64,000 bases of DNA from contig NZ_JAHKRS010000002.1 of NCBI RefSeq assembly GCF_018863235.1, forward strand, positions 310,001 to 374,000. The letters run 5' to 3'. The stretch comes from Pseudomaricurvus albidus. Its GTDB lineage: Bacteria > Pseudomonadota > Gammaproteobacteria > Pseudomonadales > Cellvibrionaceae. A program made the position numbers and the translations under genes. Positions within the stretch are counted from its first letter, which is position 1. Each line of letters begins with the position of its first letter. Positions 27,280 to 36,611 of this stretch are shown piece by piece. The notes beneath the pieces are model-generated. The model was not told the origin of the DNA. It saw only the letters and a list, made by a program, of their open reading frames with translations, and did no database searches.

Positions 27280-28260
27280 ATGACGAAATTATCGATACTA
27301 GAACTGGGACGAGTGAAAGAGGGTTCAGATCGCCGTACGGCGCTGAACGAAGCCCGGGATCTGGCTGTACACGCCGAAAAGTTAGGCTATGAACGCTTCT
27401 GGGTGGCGGAACACCACAATATGGCGGCAGTGACCACTGCGGCGACGTCTCTGGTGATTCAGCATATTGCCGCAGCAACCAGTACGATTCGGGTTGGTGC
27501 GGGAGGGGTAATGCTCCCGAATCACGCGCCCTATGTTATTGCCGAACAGTTCGGCACTTTGGAAACGCTGTTTCCGGGGCGAATCGAATTAGGTTTGGGG
27601 CGGGCTCCGGGAACCGATCCGATGACCTTGCGTGCCCTGCGTCGCAACCCCGCCAGTGCCGACCATTTCCCTCAGGATGTGCTGGAGTTGCAGCATTATC
27701 TTGGGCCGTTGGAGCCGGGCCAGAAAATCGAAGCGGTGCCCGGGTCCAACACCAACGTACCCTTGTGGATTCTCGGTTCGAGCCTGTTCGGCGCACAGTT
27801 GGCTGCCGAGCTGGGTTTGCCCTACGGTTTTGCCTCCCACTTCGCGCCACAAGCATTGGATGAGGCTCTGCGTGTTTATCGTGAGCTGTTTAAGCCCTCA
27901 GCACAGTTATCAGAGCCCTATGTGTTGATCGGTGCAAATATCATTGCCGCAGATACTGACGAAGAGGCTCGCTGGCTGGCGACATCGCAACAAATGTCAT
28001 TTGCCAATCTGGTCCGGGGGCAGCGCAATTTGATGTTGCCGCCCATCGACAACATCGATGATTACTGGAGCCCGATGGAAAGAGCCCAGGCGTCACAAAT
28101 GCTCGAGTGCAGTGTGGTGGGCAGCCCTTCAACGGTGAAAGCTGGCATAGAACAATTGCTCGAACGGACTCAGGCGGATGAAATCATGGTGGTGTCGGAC
28201 ATGTTTTATGCCGATAAGCGACGCCATTCACTGGAACTGATTCACAGTGCGATGCCTTGA
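27280..28260 (+). CDS. LLM-class flavin-dependent monooxygenase (MsnO8-like)
   Basis: A 326-aa luciferase-like protein. Family features are LSILELG at the start, [57 protein letters not shown], and a C-terminal [26 protein letters not shown]. These enzymes use reduced FMN and oxygen; bacterial luciferase is the model, but most have unknown substrates. The ATG nine codons inside the longest frame is chosen because the domain begins there and AAGAAG precedes it. It is divergent from the unknown pair and transcribed alone. Confidence 0.87.
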   Translation: MTKLSILELGRVKEGSDRRTALNEARDLAVHAEKLGYERFWVAEHHNMAAVTTAATSLVIQHIAAATSTIRVGAGGVMLPNHAPYVIAEQFGTLETLFPGRIELGLGRAPGTDPMTLRALRRNPASADHFPQDVLELQHYLGPLEPGQKIEAVPGSNTNVPLWILGSSLFGAQLAAELGLPYGFASHFAPQALDEALRVYRELFKPSAQLSEPYVLIGANIIAADTDEEARWLATSQQMSFANLVRGQRNLMLPPIDNIDDYWSPMERAQASQMLECSVVGSPSTVKAGIEQLLERTQADEIMVVSDMFYADKRRHSLELIHSAMP

Positions 28261-28448
28261 TCGTGCTGGTACTGTGGCGGTTTGAAAACATACAGCTCTT
28301 TGAATAGTACACCCCGAAATAGTGCTTCCTGCGGTTAATTGTTGCTCACATTGGCTCGTTTCTGTTTAGCTTGGTCGGCGTATAGCAACTTTATAGACTA
28401 AGCTTAATTTCGACGATACGGAGATAACGATAAGAAAGGGGGCGATGT

Positions 28449-28865
28449 ATGGTTTACAGACTGCCACTGATGTCAGCTCTGGGGCTGATGCTGGCTGCGA
28501 ATGTTTCCAATGCGCTGGGGACGCTGGTTGCCAGTGACCTCACCCATGCCTGCCAGAGACTGCTGGAGGGCGGCGATGGCGTTCAGTGTGTTGCTTATAT
28601 TCAGGGATACGTTGCTGGTGCCGAGCAGGCCGTTATTGGTGAACAACCCGAGCAACAGACATCGTCTGATTTTTTCCAGCGTGCCTTGCGCACCCGTTTG
28701 GGAAATGCAACGCAAGTTAATGCCAAAGGACATATTTACTGTATTCCTGCCGATGAACCTTTCAGTGCAATGGCTGAAAAGATTGTGGCCACCGGTGAGG
28801 AAGCGGGAACAGCAGCAGCGGTAATGGAATCTGTGCTCAGGCAGCACTATCCATGTGAGGGCTGA
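28449..28865 (+). CDS. Exported Rap1a/Tai-like small protein, first gene of the mrp operon
   Basis: A 138-aa protein with a signal peptide (cut near SNA, residue 22) and four cysteines: HACQRL, VQCVAYIQGYVAG, IYCIPAD and a final YPCEG. The C...CVAYIxGY...CIP arrangement resembles the Rap1a/Tai immunity-like domain, a periplasmic fold also found far from type VI secretion loci. Its stop (TGA) is one base before the mrpE start, so it is probably co-transcribed. A run AAGGGGG precedes the start. A periplasmic role connected with the antiporter is an inference from position; the domain call is by eye. Confidence 0.6.
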   Translation: MVYRLPLMSALGLMLAANVSNALGTLVASDLTHACQRLLEGGDGVQCVAYIQGYVAGAEQAVIGEQPEQQTSSDFFQRALRTRLGNATQVNAKGHIYCIPADEPFSAMAEKIVATGEEAGTAAAVMESVLRQHYPCEG

Positions 28866-28866
28866 T

Positions 28867-29358
28867 ATGCAGGCCTCTACGATTCGCTCCGCGCGGCACT
28901 CATTGAGTGTCGTCGTTACCCTGTCTGCGCTCTGGTTATTAAACTCGGGTTTTTACACTCCGTTGATTCTGGGGCTGGGTTTCGTATCCGTATTACTGGT
29001 CACATGGCTGGTGCATCGCATGGATGTGGTTGATCACGAATCACAACCTACGCATTTTACCCTTGGTATATTTCCCTACTATGCCTGGCTGTTGTGGCAA
29101 ATTGTGTTATCCAACCTGACGTTAATTAAATGTATCTGGGCTGGTAATAAAAGCATTAATCCCTGTGTGGCGTATCTGCCTTCTTCTCAAAAAACGGATA
29201 TTGGCCGGGTAATCTACGCCAATTCCATCACACTGACACCCGGTACGGTCACGATTGATGTGCAAGGCGAACATCTGCTGATTCATGCGTTGCTGAGTGA
29301 AAGTGTCGATCAATTACGATCCGGTGAAATGGATCGACGGGTAACCCGGGTGGAATGA
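28867..29358 (+). CDS. mrpE: MrpE/MnhE, cation/proton antiporter subunit E
   Basis: A 163-aa membrane protein. Family features are an N-terminal pair of hydrophobic segments, HFTLGIFPYYAWLLWQIVLSN, and a soluble C-terminal part with YANSITLTPGTVTIDVQGEHLLIHAL, the standard MrpE motif. The ATG after GAGGG is preferred to a GTG four codons upstream. It is the first canonical subunit gene of the operon; the start of mrpF overlaps its stop by four bases. Confidence 0.93.
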   Translation: MQASTIRSARHSLSVVVTLSALWLLNSGFYTPLILGLGFVSVLLVTWLVHRMDVVDHESQPTHFTLGIFPYYAWLLWQIVLSNLTLIKCIWAGNKSINPCVAYLPSSQKTDIGRVIYANSITLTPGTVTIDVQGEHLLIHALLSESVDQLRSGEMDRRVTRVE

Positions 29359-29636
29359 TGGTTCTGACTGCTGCATCAATTGCCATTCTTGTGGTCATGG
29401 CTATGGCGCTGATACGGGCCCTGTGGGGGCCAACCGTGTATGACCGAATTCTGGCGGTCAACGTTTTTGGTACAAAAACCGTTTTGTTGCTTGCGGTTAT
29501 TGGTTTTTTGTATGGCCGTCCCGAGTTTCTCGATATCGCCATTGTCTATGCACTGATCAACTTTATCAGTGTGATGGGGGTTTTACGCTTTTTTCATTCC
29601 GATAAAAAAACAATGGTGAAGGATTCATCCGAATAA
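29355..29636 (+). CDS. mrpF: MrpF/MnhF antiporter subunit F
   Basis: A 93-aa protein with three membrane helices. ALIRALWGPTVYDRILAVNVFGTKTVLLLAVIGF contains the conserved GPTxxDRxLAxN motif of MrpF, and YALINFISVMGVLRFF ends the third helix. It overlaps mrpE by ATGA, indicating translational coupling. In Mrp complexes the small subunits E, F and G form part of the membrane domain needed for cation transport. Confidence 0.95.
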   Translation: MMVLTAASIAILVVMAMALIRALWGPTVYDRILAVNVFGTKTVLLLAVIGFLYGRPEFLDIAIVYALINFISVMGVLRFFHSDKKTMVKDSSE

Positions 29637-29656
29637 ATTAGGCGCATGGAGAGGAA

Positions 29657-29989
29657 ATGGAATCTCTGTTGATTTGGACGAGTGATGTTTTGTTGGTTCT
29701 GGGGGGCTTTCTGCTGCTGACCGGCGGAATTGGCATATTGCGCTTTCCGGATTTGTACACGCGCATGCACGCTGCAGGTGTTACCGATACGCTGGCTGTG
29801 CTGTGTACGTTAGCCGGCTTGATGTTGTTGGCGGGTTGGTCCCTGGTGCTGGCGAAATTATTGTTTGTAATGATCTTTTTGATGTTTACCGGCCCGGTGT
29901 CCAGTCATGCGTTGGCGAAGGCCGCTTATAACAGTGGCCTATTGCCCAAGGATTGTGATGCGGTTGGGGGTGAGCCATCGACTGGATAA
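29657..29989 (+). CDS. mrpG: MrpG/MnhG antiporter subunit G
   Basis: A 110-aa protein with three membrane segments and the MrpG signature: GGFLLLTGGIGILRFPDLYTRMHAAGVTDTL, then MIFLMFTGPVSSHALAKAA. GGAGAGGAA precedes the ATG. The gene's last 13 bases probably overlap the next subunit gene if that gene starts at the AUC at 29977. Confidence 0.95.
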   Translation: MESLLIWTSDVLLVLGGFLLLTGGIGILRFPDLYTRMHAAGVTDTLAVLCTLAGLMLLAGWSLVLAKLLFVMIFLMFTGPVSSHALAKAAYNSGLLPKDCDAVGGEPSTG

Positions 29990-30984
29990 TTGATATTACC
30001 CTGCTGGCCATGTTGATGGTGACGGCAGTGGCTATCGCCTGGACGCGACATTTATTTTCCGCGGTCATGCTGGCTAGTATTTACGGTTTGGTTTCGGCCA
30101 GTTTCTTTGTGGCCATGGATGCAGTTGATGTGGCGTTTACTGAGGCGGCCGTGGGAGCCGGGATCTCACCGCTGTTGATGTTGGTGACATTGAGAATGGT
30201 CGGCGCTAAGGAAGCAACATCCCATAATCATCCCTATGCGGCGTTAATCATCGTTGCCGTGGTCGGCGTGTTACTGCTGTTGGGCGAGCAGGATCTGCCG
30301 GCTTTTGGCTCTGCAGATGCTCCCGCTCACGGTCATGTTGCGCCTCATTATTTACAGGAGTCGGCGGCTGAAATTGGTATCCCCAACGTAGTCACTTCGG
30401 TTCTGGCCAGTTACCGGGCATTTGATACGTTGGGCGAAGTGGCGGTGATTTTTACCGCGGGCATCGGCGTCATGGCACTGTTGTTCAGTGATACGCCGGT
30501 ACACCTGCGGAACCTGCCCAATACTTCTCGCTCAACCATGGAAGATCAGGTTATCCCCCGGGTAGTCGGAAAAATTTTGATTCCTCCCATCATGTTGTTT
30601 GCGCTTTATGTGCAGTTTCATGGGGAGTACGGTCCCGGAGGTGGCTTCCAGGCCGGGGTGATCTTCGCCTCTGCGGTCATCGTCTATGTCATGTTGTTTG
30701 GACTGGATGCAGCCATGCAGGTAGTCAGCGTATCGTGGTTGCGTTTTCTGGCTGCCTGTGGACTTTTACTGTATGGCGCAGTCGGGGTGGTTTGTCTATT
30801 GGCAGGTAAGAATTTTCTGGATTACAACGCGCTTTTGCCCGACCACATCGCCGCTCAGCATTTGGGCATTCTGGTTATTGAGTTGGGAGTGGGCGTCACC
30901 GTGGCCTGTGTGGTTATGCTGCTCTTTTTTGCCTTTGTGGGCCGCATTCCCCACTTGCCAGATCATGAAGCGAGGGATGGATAA
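29977..30984 (+). CDS. mrpB: Fused MbhD-MbhE-MnhB antiporter subunit, probable AUC start
   Basis: A fusion protein. An MbhD-like part (DUF4040; YGLVSASFFVAMDAVDVAFTEAAVGAGI) comes first, then an MbhE-like segment (VTSVLASYRAFDTLGEVAVIF), then MnhB (IPRVVGKILIPPIMLFALYVQFHGEYGPGGGFQ). In classical Mrp systems the first two belong to the C-terminus of MrpA. The first in-frame ATG (30010) would cut into membrane helix 1. The open frame extends to codon 29977 after a TGA and reads IDWIIDITLLA, completing the helix. An AUC at 29977 follows GGGGGTGA at a workable spacing; no AUG, GUG or UUG is available there. With that start the protein is 335 aa. The start is inferred; the domain call is firm. 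Confidence 0.85.
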   Translation: MDWIIDITLLAMLMVTAVAIAWTRHLFSAVMLASIYGLVSASFFVAMDAVDVAFTEAAVGAGISPLLMLVTLRMVGAKEATSHNHPYAALIIVAVVGVLLLLGEQDLPAFGSADAPAHGHVAPHYLQESAAEIGIPNVVTSVLASYRAFDTLGEVAVIFTAGIGVMALLFSDTPVHLRNLPNTSRSTMEDQVIPRVVGKILIPPIMLFALYVQFHGEYGPGGGFQAGVIFASAVIVYVMLFGLDAAMQVVSVSWLRFLAACGLLLYGAVGVVCLLAGKNFLDYNALLPDHIAAQHLGILVIELGVGVTVACVVMLLFFAFVGRIPHLPDHEARDG

Positions 30985-31331
30985 TGATTCTGGACCTGTT
31001 CAATTACTGGATTGTCGTGATACTGATGATGGTCGGGTTATTCATCATTGTGGCGAGGGGCAATCTGGTTAAAAAAATCATTGGCCTCAATATATTCCAG
31101 ACATCGGTCTTTGTGTTTTATATCAGTGTCGGCAAGGTTCAGGGAGGCAGTGCCCCGATTTTGTCTGACTCGATTGAGGTGTATTCCAATCCATTGCCAC
31201 ATGTACTGATTTTGACCGCCATTGTAGTGGGGGTCGCCACAACCGCTTTGGGGCTGGCGCTGGTGATCCGTATCAAAGAGGCTTACGGATCGGTTGAAGA
31301 AGATGAACTTCAGGTTATCGACAATCAATAA
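30984..31331 (+). CDS. mrpC: MrpC/MnhC antiporter subunit C
   Basis: A 115-aa NuoK-like subunit with three membrane helices: NYWIVVILMMVGLFIIVARGNLVKKIIGLN (with the conserved NLVKKIIGLNIFQ), then PLPHVLILTAIVVGVATTALGLALV, the standard MrpC C-terminal helix. It shares a TAATG junction with the previous gene, so its translation is coupled. Confidence 0.95.
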   Translation: MILDLFNYWIVVILMMVGLFIIVARGNLVKKIIGLNIFQTSVFVFYISVGKVQGGSAPILSDSIEVYSNPLPHVLILTAIVVGVATTALGLALVIRIKEAYGSVEEDELQVIDNQ

Positions 31332-31388
31332 CCTCAACAACTTTAATAACTTCAATACTTCCGGGAAATAAAAACAGAGAGACGGACT

Positions 31389-32873
31389 TTGCTAATACAC
31401 CTTCCCATTCTTCAGGTCATTATTCCTTTACTGGGGGCCCCTTTATGCCTGATGGTAAAGGGCAGTCGTTTTGTCTGGGGGTTTACTCTGCTGGTCAGTT
31501 TGCTGGCCAGTATGATCAGTGTGGCATTGTTGTGGCAGGTAGAGGCCAATGGCACCCTGAGTTATGCCCTCGGTGGCTGGCAGGCGCCCATCGGTATTGA
31601 ATACCGAATTGATATCTTGAGCGCGTATTTGTTGTTGATCGTGAGTTGTATGAGCACGATAGTGTTGCTGGGTGGCTATCGCAGCATTGAGAAAGAAATA
31701 CCGGTGAGTAATCAATCCTACTTCTATGTTGCCTACCTGCTTTGCCTTGCCGGATTGCTGGGTATTGTCGCAGCCGGAGATGCTTTCAACGTCTTTGTGT
31801 TTCTCGAGATTTCTTCGCTGGCGTCCTACATTCTGATTGGTCTGGGAAAAGATCGACGGGCATTGTGGGCGTCATTCCAGTATTTGATTGTCGGCACCAT
31901 TGGTGCGACGTTTATCCTGATTGGTGTCGGCTACTTGTACATCATGACCGGCACCTTGAATATGGTCGATCTGGCGCAGCGTATCCCATCGGTTTCTGAA
32001 TCGACCACCGTTCTGGTGGCCTTTGCGTTTTTGATTGTGGGGGTATGTCTCAAGCTGGCCATGTTCCCCCTGCATGTATGGCTGCCCAATGCCTACGCCT
32101 TTGCGCCTTCCATTGTCACAGCTTTTCTGGCAGCGTCGGCCACCAAGGTCGCGGTCTATTTGTTATTCCGTTTCAGTTTCGGTGTGTTCGGCATTGAACT
32201 GACCGAATCCATTCTGCCGTTGCATGAGGTCTTTATCGGTCTGGGGTTGGCCGGTGTTTTTGCCGCCTCTCTGGTGGCGGTTTTCCAGCAAAATATCAAG
32301 CGGCTGTTTGCCTATTCCAGTGTGGCGCAAATTGGTTACATGATTGTCGGCTACGGATTGGACAGCGTCGCAGGCAGCATGGCAAGCCTGTTACATCTGT
32401 TTAATCACGCATTAATGAAAGCGTCGTTGTTTATGGCTCTGGCAGCGGTGGTTTATCGTTTGGGCAGTGTACAGCTCAAAGATCTGGCAGGATTGGCCAG
32501 TGTCATGCCCTGGACTGCCGCTGCCATTGTCATTGGCGGCCTGAGTCTGGTGGGTGTGCCTCTGACGGTAGGGTTTGTCAGTAAGTGGTATCTGGTCCTT
32601 GCCGCACTGGAACAGGATTTGTGGTGGGTGGCGTTGCTGCTGGTGGTTGGTTCGTTGCTGGCCATTGTGTACGTGTGGCGCATTGTGGAACAAATGTACT
32701 TTGCACCTTCAACATCGGGCGATCAGTCTGATGGAACTCGAGAGGCACCTATAGGATTGCTGACCGCTTTGTGGATTCTGGTTATCGCCAATATCTATTT
32801 TGGAATAGACACACGGTTGCCCGTGGGCGTTGCTGAGCTGGCTGCGGAACATATATTTGGGGGGCGGCTGTAA
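31389..32873 (+). CDS. mrpD: MrpD-type antiporter large subunit (first copy)
   Basis: A 494-aa proton-translocating subunit of the NuoN/MrpD family with about 14 membrane helices. Key positions include Glu in FVFLEISSLASYILIG (helix 5), and the lysine and histidines of LKLAMFPLHVWLPNAYAFAPS (helices 7-8). The start is TTG, directly before a hydrophobic helix, with a GAGAGACGG stretch upstream; it is the only plausible start. It shares a TAATG junction with the next large subunit. Confidence 0.92.
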   Translation: MLIHLPILQVIIPLLGAPLCLMVKGSRFVWGFTLLVSLLASMISVALLWQVEANGTLSYALGGWQAPIGIEYRIDILSAYLLLIVSCMSTIVLLGGYRSIEKEIPVSNQSYFYVAYLLCLAGLLGIVAAGDAFNVFVFLEISSLASYILIGLGKDRRALWASFQYLIVGTIGATFILIGVGYLYIMTGTLNMVDLAQRIPSVSESTTVLVAFAFLIVGVCLKLAMFPLHVWLPNAYAFAPSIVTAFLAASATKVAVYLLFRFSFGVFGIELTESILPLHEVFIGLGLAGVFAASLVAVFQQNIKRLFAYSSVAQIGYMIVGYGLDSVAGSMASLLHLFNHALMKASLFMALAAVVYRLGSVQLKDLAGLASVMPWTAAAIVIGGLSLVGVPLTVGFVSKWYLVLAALEQDLWWVALLLVVGSLLAIVYVWRIVEQMYFAPSTSGDQSDGTREAPIGLLTALWILVIANIYFGIDTRLPVGVAELAAEHIFGGRL

Positions 32874-34336
32874 TGGAACTCTCGACTCTGCTCCATGCGA
32901 CCATGTTCCTGCCGCTGGTGGCGGTGGTCGGTATTCTTTTGTGTCGCCATCAGCCCAACATTCGTGACGGTATTTCATTGTTGGCCGGTGTCTTGGTGTT
33001 TGCCTGTGTGCTGGCTATTCATCGTCAGTTTATGTCTGGCGGAGACGTTGACATAACCTGGGTGGAAATACTTCCGGGTTTGAGTTTGAGCTTTTCTCTC
33101 GAGTCATTGGGCTTATTGTTTGCATTGATTGCAGGTTTCCTGTGGCCGGTGACGACGCTCTATGCCATCGGTTATATGCGTGGGCATCACGAAAAGAATC
33201 AAACACGATTTTATGTCTTCTTTGCCATTGCCATCGCCACGGTGTTTGCCATCGCGTTTTCGGCAAATCTTTTCACCCTGTTTGTCTTTTACGAAGTACT
33301 GACCCTCTGTACTTATCCTCTGGTCACCCATGCCGGAACCGACAAGGCGAAGCAGGGCGGACGGGTCTATCTCGGAATCTTGCTCAGCACATCGATTCTG
33401 ATGTTCCTGCTGGCCATGATCACCACCTGGGCCATTGCCGGGACGTTGACCTTCACTTCCGGCGGAATCTTCCCGGAAGGCACGCCGGCGTGGTTGCTGT
33501 CGATACTGTTGGCGCTGTATGTATTCGGTATCGGCAAGGCGGCCATTATGCCGTTTCATCGATGGTTGCCCGCGGCGATGGTGGCACCGACTCCGGTCAG
33601 TGCCTTGCTGCATGCGGTGGCAGTGGTCAAGGCCGGTGTATTTACCTTGTTGAAAGTGTGTGTCTTTGTGTTCGGGCTGGAAGTGTTGCCCAGCCTGCCC
33701 GCCACACAATGGCTGATCTATCTGGCGGGCTTGACCATCGTGTTGGCATCGCTGGTCGCCATGCGAAAAGATAATCTGAAAGCCCGTCTGGCCTATTCCA
33801 CGATAGGTCAGTTGGCGTACATCACCCTTGGCGCTCTGGTGGCAACTGAGCTCGCTATTGTCGGCAGTGCAATGCATATCGCCATGCATGCCTTTGGCAA
33901 GATCACTCTGTTCTTCTGCGCAGGCGCGATTATGGTGGCTTGTCATAAAACCGAAGTCAGTCAAATGGCGGGGCTGGGAAAGGCTATGCCGGTAACGATG
34001 ACGGCTTTTCTGGTTGCCAGTGTCAGCATTATTGGTTTGCCTCCTGGCGGTGGCACCTGGAGTAAATGGTATTTGATCTGGGGCAGCCTGGAAGCCGGTC
34101 AGCAACTGATGGTGGTTGCCTTGCTGGTGAGCTCTCTTTTGAATATTGCCTATTTGTTACCGATTCCTCTGCAAGCTTTTTGGGGCAGTAGTGACACTAA
34201 TGTGGAGAGCAGTTCGCAATTAAAAGAGGCACCGATGCCATCGTTGATTGCGTTGGTGGTAACAGCCTTTATGACTCTGGTGCTGTTTGTGTACCCGAAC
34301 GGTGTTTATGATCTGGCGAACAGGATTAACGGTTGA
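32873..34336 (+). CDS. MrpA/NuoL-like antiporter large subunit (second copy)
   Basis: A 487-aa member of the proton-pumping NuoL/M/N superfamily. The central region GIGKAAIMPFHRWLPAAMVAPTPVSALLHAVAVVKAG is of the NuoL/MrpA type, with Glu in FVFYEVLTLCTYPLVTHAG. It is far shorter than classical MrpA (about 770-800 aa) because the C-terminal domains are encoded in the mrpB fusion. It starts inside the previous stop codon (TAATG) and ends at a TGATG junction. It probably provides the second ion channel of the complex. Confidence 0.88.
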   Translation: MELSTLLHATMFLPLVAVVGILLCRHQPNIRDGISLLAGVLVFACVLAIHRQFMSGGDVDITWVEILPGLSLSFSLESLGLLFALIAGFLWPVTTLYAIGYMRGHHEKNQTRFYVFFAIAIATVFAIAFSANLFTLFVFYEVLTLCTYPLVTHAGTDKAKQGGRVYLGILLSTSILMFLLAMITTWAIAGTLTFTSGGIFPEGTPAWLLSILLALYVFGIGKAAIMPFHRWLPAAMVAPTPVSALLHAVAVVKAGVFTLLKVCVFVFGLEVLPSLPATQWLIYLAGLTIVLASLVAMRKDNLKARLAYSTIGQLAYITLGALVATELAIVGSAMHIAMHAFGKITLFFCAGAIMVACHKTEVSQMAGLGKAMPVTMTAFLVASVSIIGLPPGGGTWSKWYLIWGSLEAGQQLMVVALLVSSLLNIAYLLPIPLQAFWGSSDTNVESSSQLKEAPMPSLIALVVTAFMTLVLFVYPNGVYDLANRING

Positions 34337-34659
34337 TGATGAATTCAGATTCCCCCGGTTTTTTTGATAAGCCTGCCAACGTCAAGCGGGTGCTGCGCGT
34401 GTTTTATGCATGCTGTGCCCTCTTGCTCATTATGGATGTGGTCATACATCGACATGTTGTTCATCCCTGGGAAACACTGATTGGCTTTTACCCCCTGTAC
34501 GGGTTTTTGGGCTGTGTGGTGTTGGTGCTTCTCGCCAAGGTTATGCGCAAGGTATTAATGCGTGATGAAGACTTTTACGATCACCAGCCACGGGTAGTGG
34601 ATTTGGTAACAGATAAAAAAGACGGTGCAGAATCGGAGGCTTCTGATGTGGATCGCTGA
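34336..34659 (+). CDS. Small two-helix membrane protein of the mrp operon
   Basis: A 107-aa protein with two membrane segments (about residues 23-42 and 50-70), short polar ends and an acidic C-terminus. I do not recognise it beyond being a typical small accessory gene of Mrp clusters that carry several MrpD-like subunits. It starts at an ATG overlapping the previous stop by one base, with AGGA upstream, and its end overlaps the third large subunit by 14 bases. Strict coupling suggests it is part of, or assembles with, the complex. Confidence 0.7.
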   Translation: MMNSDSPGFFDKPANVKRVLRVFYACCALLLIMDVVIHRHVVHPWETLIGFYPLYGFLGCVVLVLLAKVMRKVLMRDEDFYDHQPRVVDLVTDKKDGAESEASDVDR

Positions 34660-36355
34660 GCTGCCCTCATTTATTTACTTTTATCTGGGAGCGTTATTGC
34701 TGCCACTGCTGCGTGGCTGGGGTCGCAATCTTGTATTGTTGGCAATTCCGTTGGTAAGTGGCTTCTTTTTATGGCAATTGCCCGAGGGTGAGCATTGGCA
34801 AGTGACTCTGCTGGGATTTGAGCTGACGCCTTTTTACACCGACAGACTCAGCGTCCTGTTCGGCTATGTTTTTCATATAGCCGCATTTATTGCCATCGTG
34901 TATGCATTGCATGTGCGTGATCTGCTTCAGCAGGTTGCCAGCCTCATGTACGCCGGTAGCGCGCTTGGGGCTGTGTTCAGTGGCGATCTCATCAGTTTGT
35001 TTGTGTTCTGGGAGATGCTGGCTGTTACCTCGGTGTTTCTGGTCTTTGCCCGTCGAACGGAGAGAGCCTACCGGTCCGGAATGCGTTATCTGATGATTCA
35101 GGTCATGTCCGGGCTGCTGTTGTTAGTGGGAGTCATTCTGTATGTACAGGCCAGTGGCAGCTTGCGTTTTGATTTTATCGGTCTGGAGCATGTCGGAACG
35201 GCGGGGCTTGCCAGCTGGTTGATTTTTATCGCTATTGGAATCAAGTGTGCCTTCCCTTTTCTGCACACCTGGCTCACGGACGCTTATCCCGAATCGACCC
35301 CAACCGGTACGATCTTTCTGAGCGCCTTTACCACCAAAGTGGCCGTTTATGCTTTGGCGAGAGGTTACCCCGGCACCGAGCTGCTGATCTATATTGGCGC
35401 GGTCATGACGTGCTTTCCGATCTTTTACGCCGTTATTGAAAATGACTTGCGCAGGGTGCTGGCATACAGCCTGATCAACCAGGTGGGCTTTATGGTGGTC
35501 GGGATCGGCATAGGTACGGCCCTGGCGGTTAACGGTGCGGTGGCACACGCCTTTAACGATGTGATTTTTAAAGGCCTGTTGTTTATGTCTATGGGTGCTG
35601 TGCTGCATATGACCGGCAAGATCAATGGATCGGAATTGGGAGGGCTTTACAAGTCCATGCCGAAAACCACGATCCTTTGTATTGTGGGGGCTGCATCCAT
35701 TTCGGCGTTTCCTCTGTTCAGCGGGTTTGTCAGTAAATCCATGGTCATGACTGCTGCCCTGAACAATGGTTATAACGTCATCTGGTTGATGTTGTTATTT
35801 GCTTCTGCGGGTGTGTTCCATCACGCGGGTATCAAGATCCCGTATTTCGCCTTTTTTGCCCATGATTCGGGTATTCGTACAAGCGAGCCGCCAACCAATA
35901 TGTTGATTGCCATGACTATCGCTGCCGTGCTCTGTGTGGCAATCGGTGTCTACCCCGAGATGGTTTACTCCTTGCTGCCTCATGATGTCGATTACACGCC
36001 CTATGACACTACTCACGTGCTGGCGCAGCTGCAATTGCTGTTCTTTTCAGCGTTGGCGTTTGTATGGCTTAATCAACGGGGTTTGTACCCTCCAGAATTG
36101 CCGTCGGTAAATCTGGATGTGGAGTGGTTTTATCGTCGCCTGCTGCCGCGCCTGTTCGAATTCATCATGGGCCTTTTCTGGTCGTTGAACGAAGTGTTGC
36201 GTCAAACGATCAAGAGGTTTCTGTCGGCACTGGGCAATCACATCCATACCCATTCCGGGCCACAGGGAATTCTGGCCAAGACCTGGCCTACTGGACGCGT
36301 GGTGTTTTGGGTGGCGATGATTCTCGCGGCGTTTTTGATCTTAAGTCTCTATTGA
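34646..36355 (+). CDS. MrpD-like antiporter large subunit (third copy)
   Basis: A 569-aa NuoL/N-family protein. The ATG follows GGAGG at seven bases, inside the preceding gene. Features: FVFWEMLAVTSVFLVFARR, IKCAFPFLHTWLTDAYPESTPTG, LSAFTTKVAVYALARGYPG and VIENDLRRVLAYSLINQVGFM. The ESTPTGTIFLSAFTTK type differs from both other copies. After the last membrane helix of the conserved part it carries about 100 extra residues with an amphipathic helix and a final membrane segment, like the lateral helix of NuoL. It ends the operon. Confidence 0.88.
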   Translation: MWIAELPSFIYFYLGALLLPLLRGWGRNLVLLAIPLVSGFFLWQLPEGEHWQVTLLGFELTPFYTDRLSVLFGYVFHIAAFIAIVYALHVRDLLQQVASLMYAGSALGAVFSGDLISLFVFWEMLAVTSVFLVFARRTERAYRSGMRYLMIQVMSGLLLLVGVILYVQASGSLRFDFIGLEHVGTAGLASWLIFIAIGIKCAFPFLHTWLTDAYPESTPTGTIFLSAFTTKVAVYALARGYPGTELLIYIGAVMTCFPIFYAVIENDLRRVLAYSLINQVGFMVVGIGIGTALAVNGAVAHAFNDVIFKGLLFMSMGAVLHMTGKINGSELGGLYKSMPKTTILCIVGAASISAFPLFSGFVSKSMVMTAALNNGYNVIWLMLLFASAGVFHHAGIKIPYFAFFAHDSGIRTSEPPTNMLIAMTIAAVLCVAIGVYPEMVYSLLPHDVDYTPYDTTHVLAQLQLLFFSALAFVWLNQRGLYPPELPSVNLDVEWFYRRLLPRLFEFIMGLFWSLNEVLRQTIKRFLSALGNHIHTHSGPQGILAKTWPTGRVVFWVAMILAAFLILSLY

Positions 36356-36611
36356 ATTATTTCTAAATAGCAGATCGCAATATGGACGTGCTGTTAGCCA
36401 TGTTCAGTCTTCCATAGTTTCATGGCATTCCGTCAATAAAAGTATTTAATGATGCGAGCCAGCATGTTTTGACCTATATAACTACAACAGTCGATTGCAA
36501 GAAAATCGACTTCTCCATACGTTTACCATCAATGCCTCACTGGATGGTGTGTTGCATAACAGTGCCAATAACCTCTATTCCAGGCTGGATCGATTTAGGG
36601 AGAAAAGAATA

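Noticed and set aside
33113-34105. 330-codon open frame antisense to the second Mrp large subunit
   Set aside because: Rich in Gln, His and Arg, as expected from reading a membrane-protein gene backwards; no family features.
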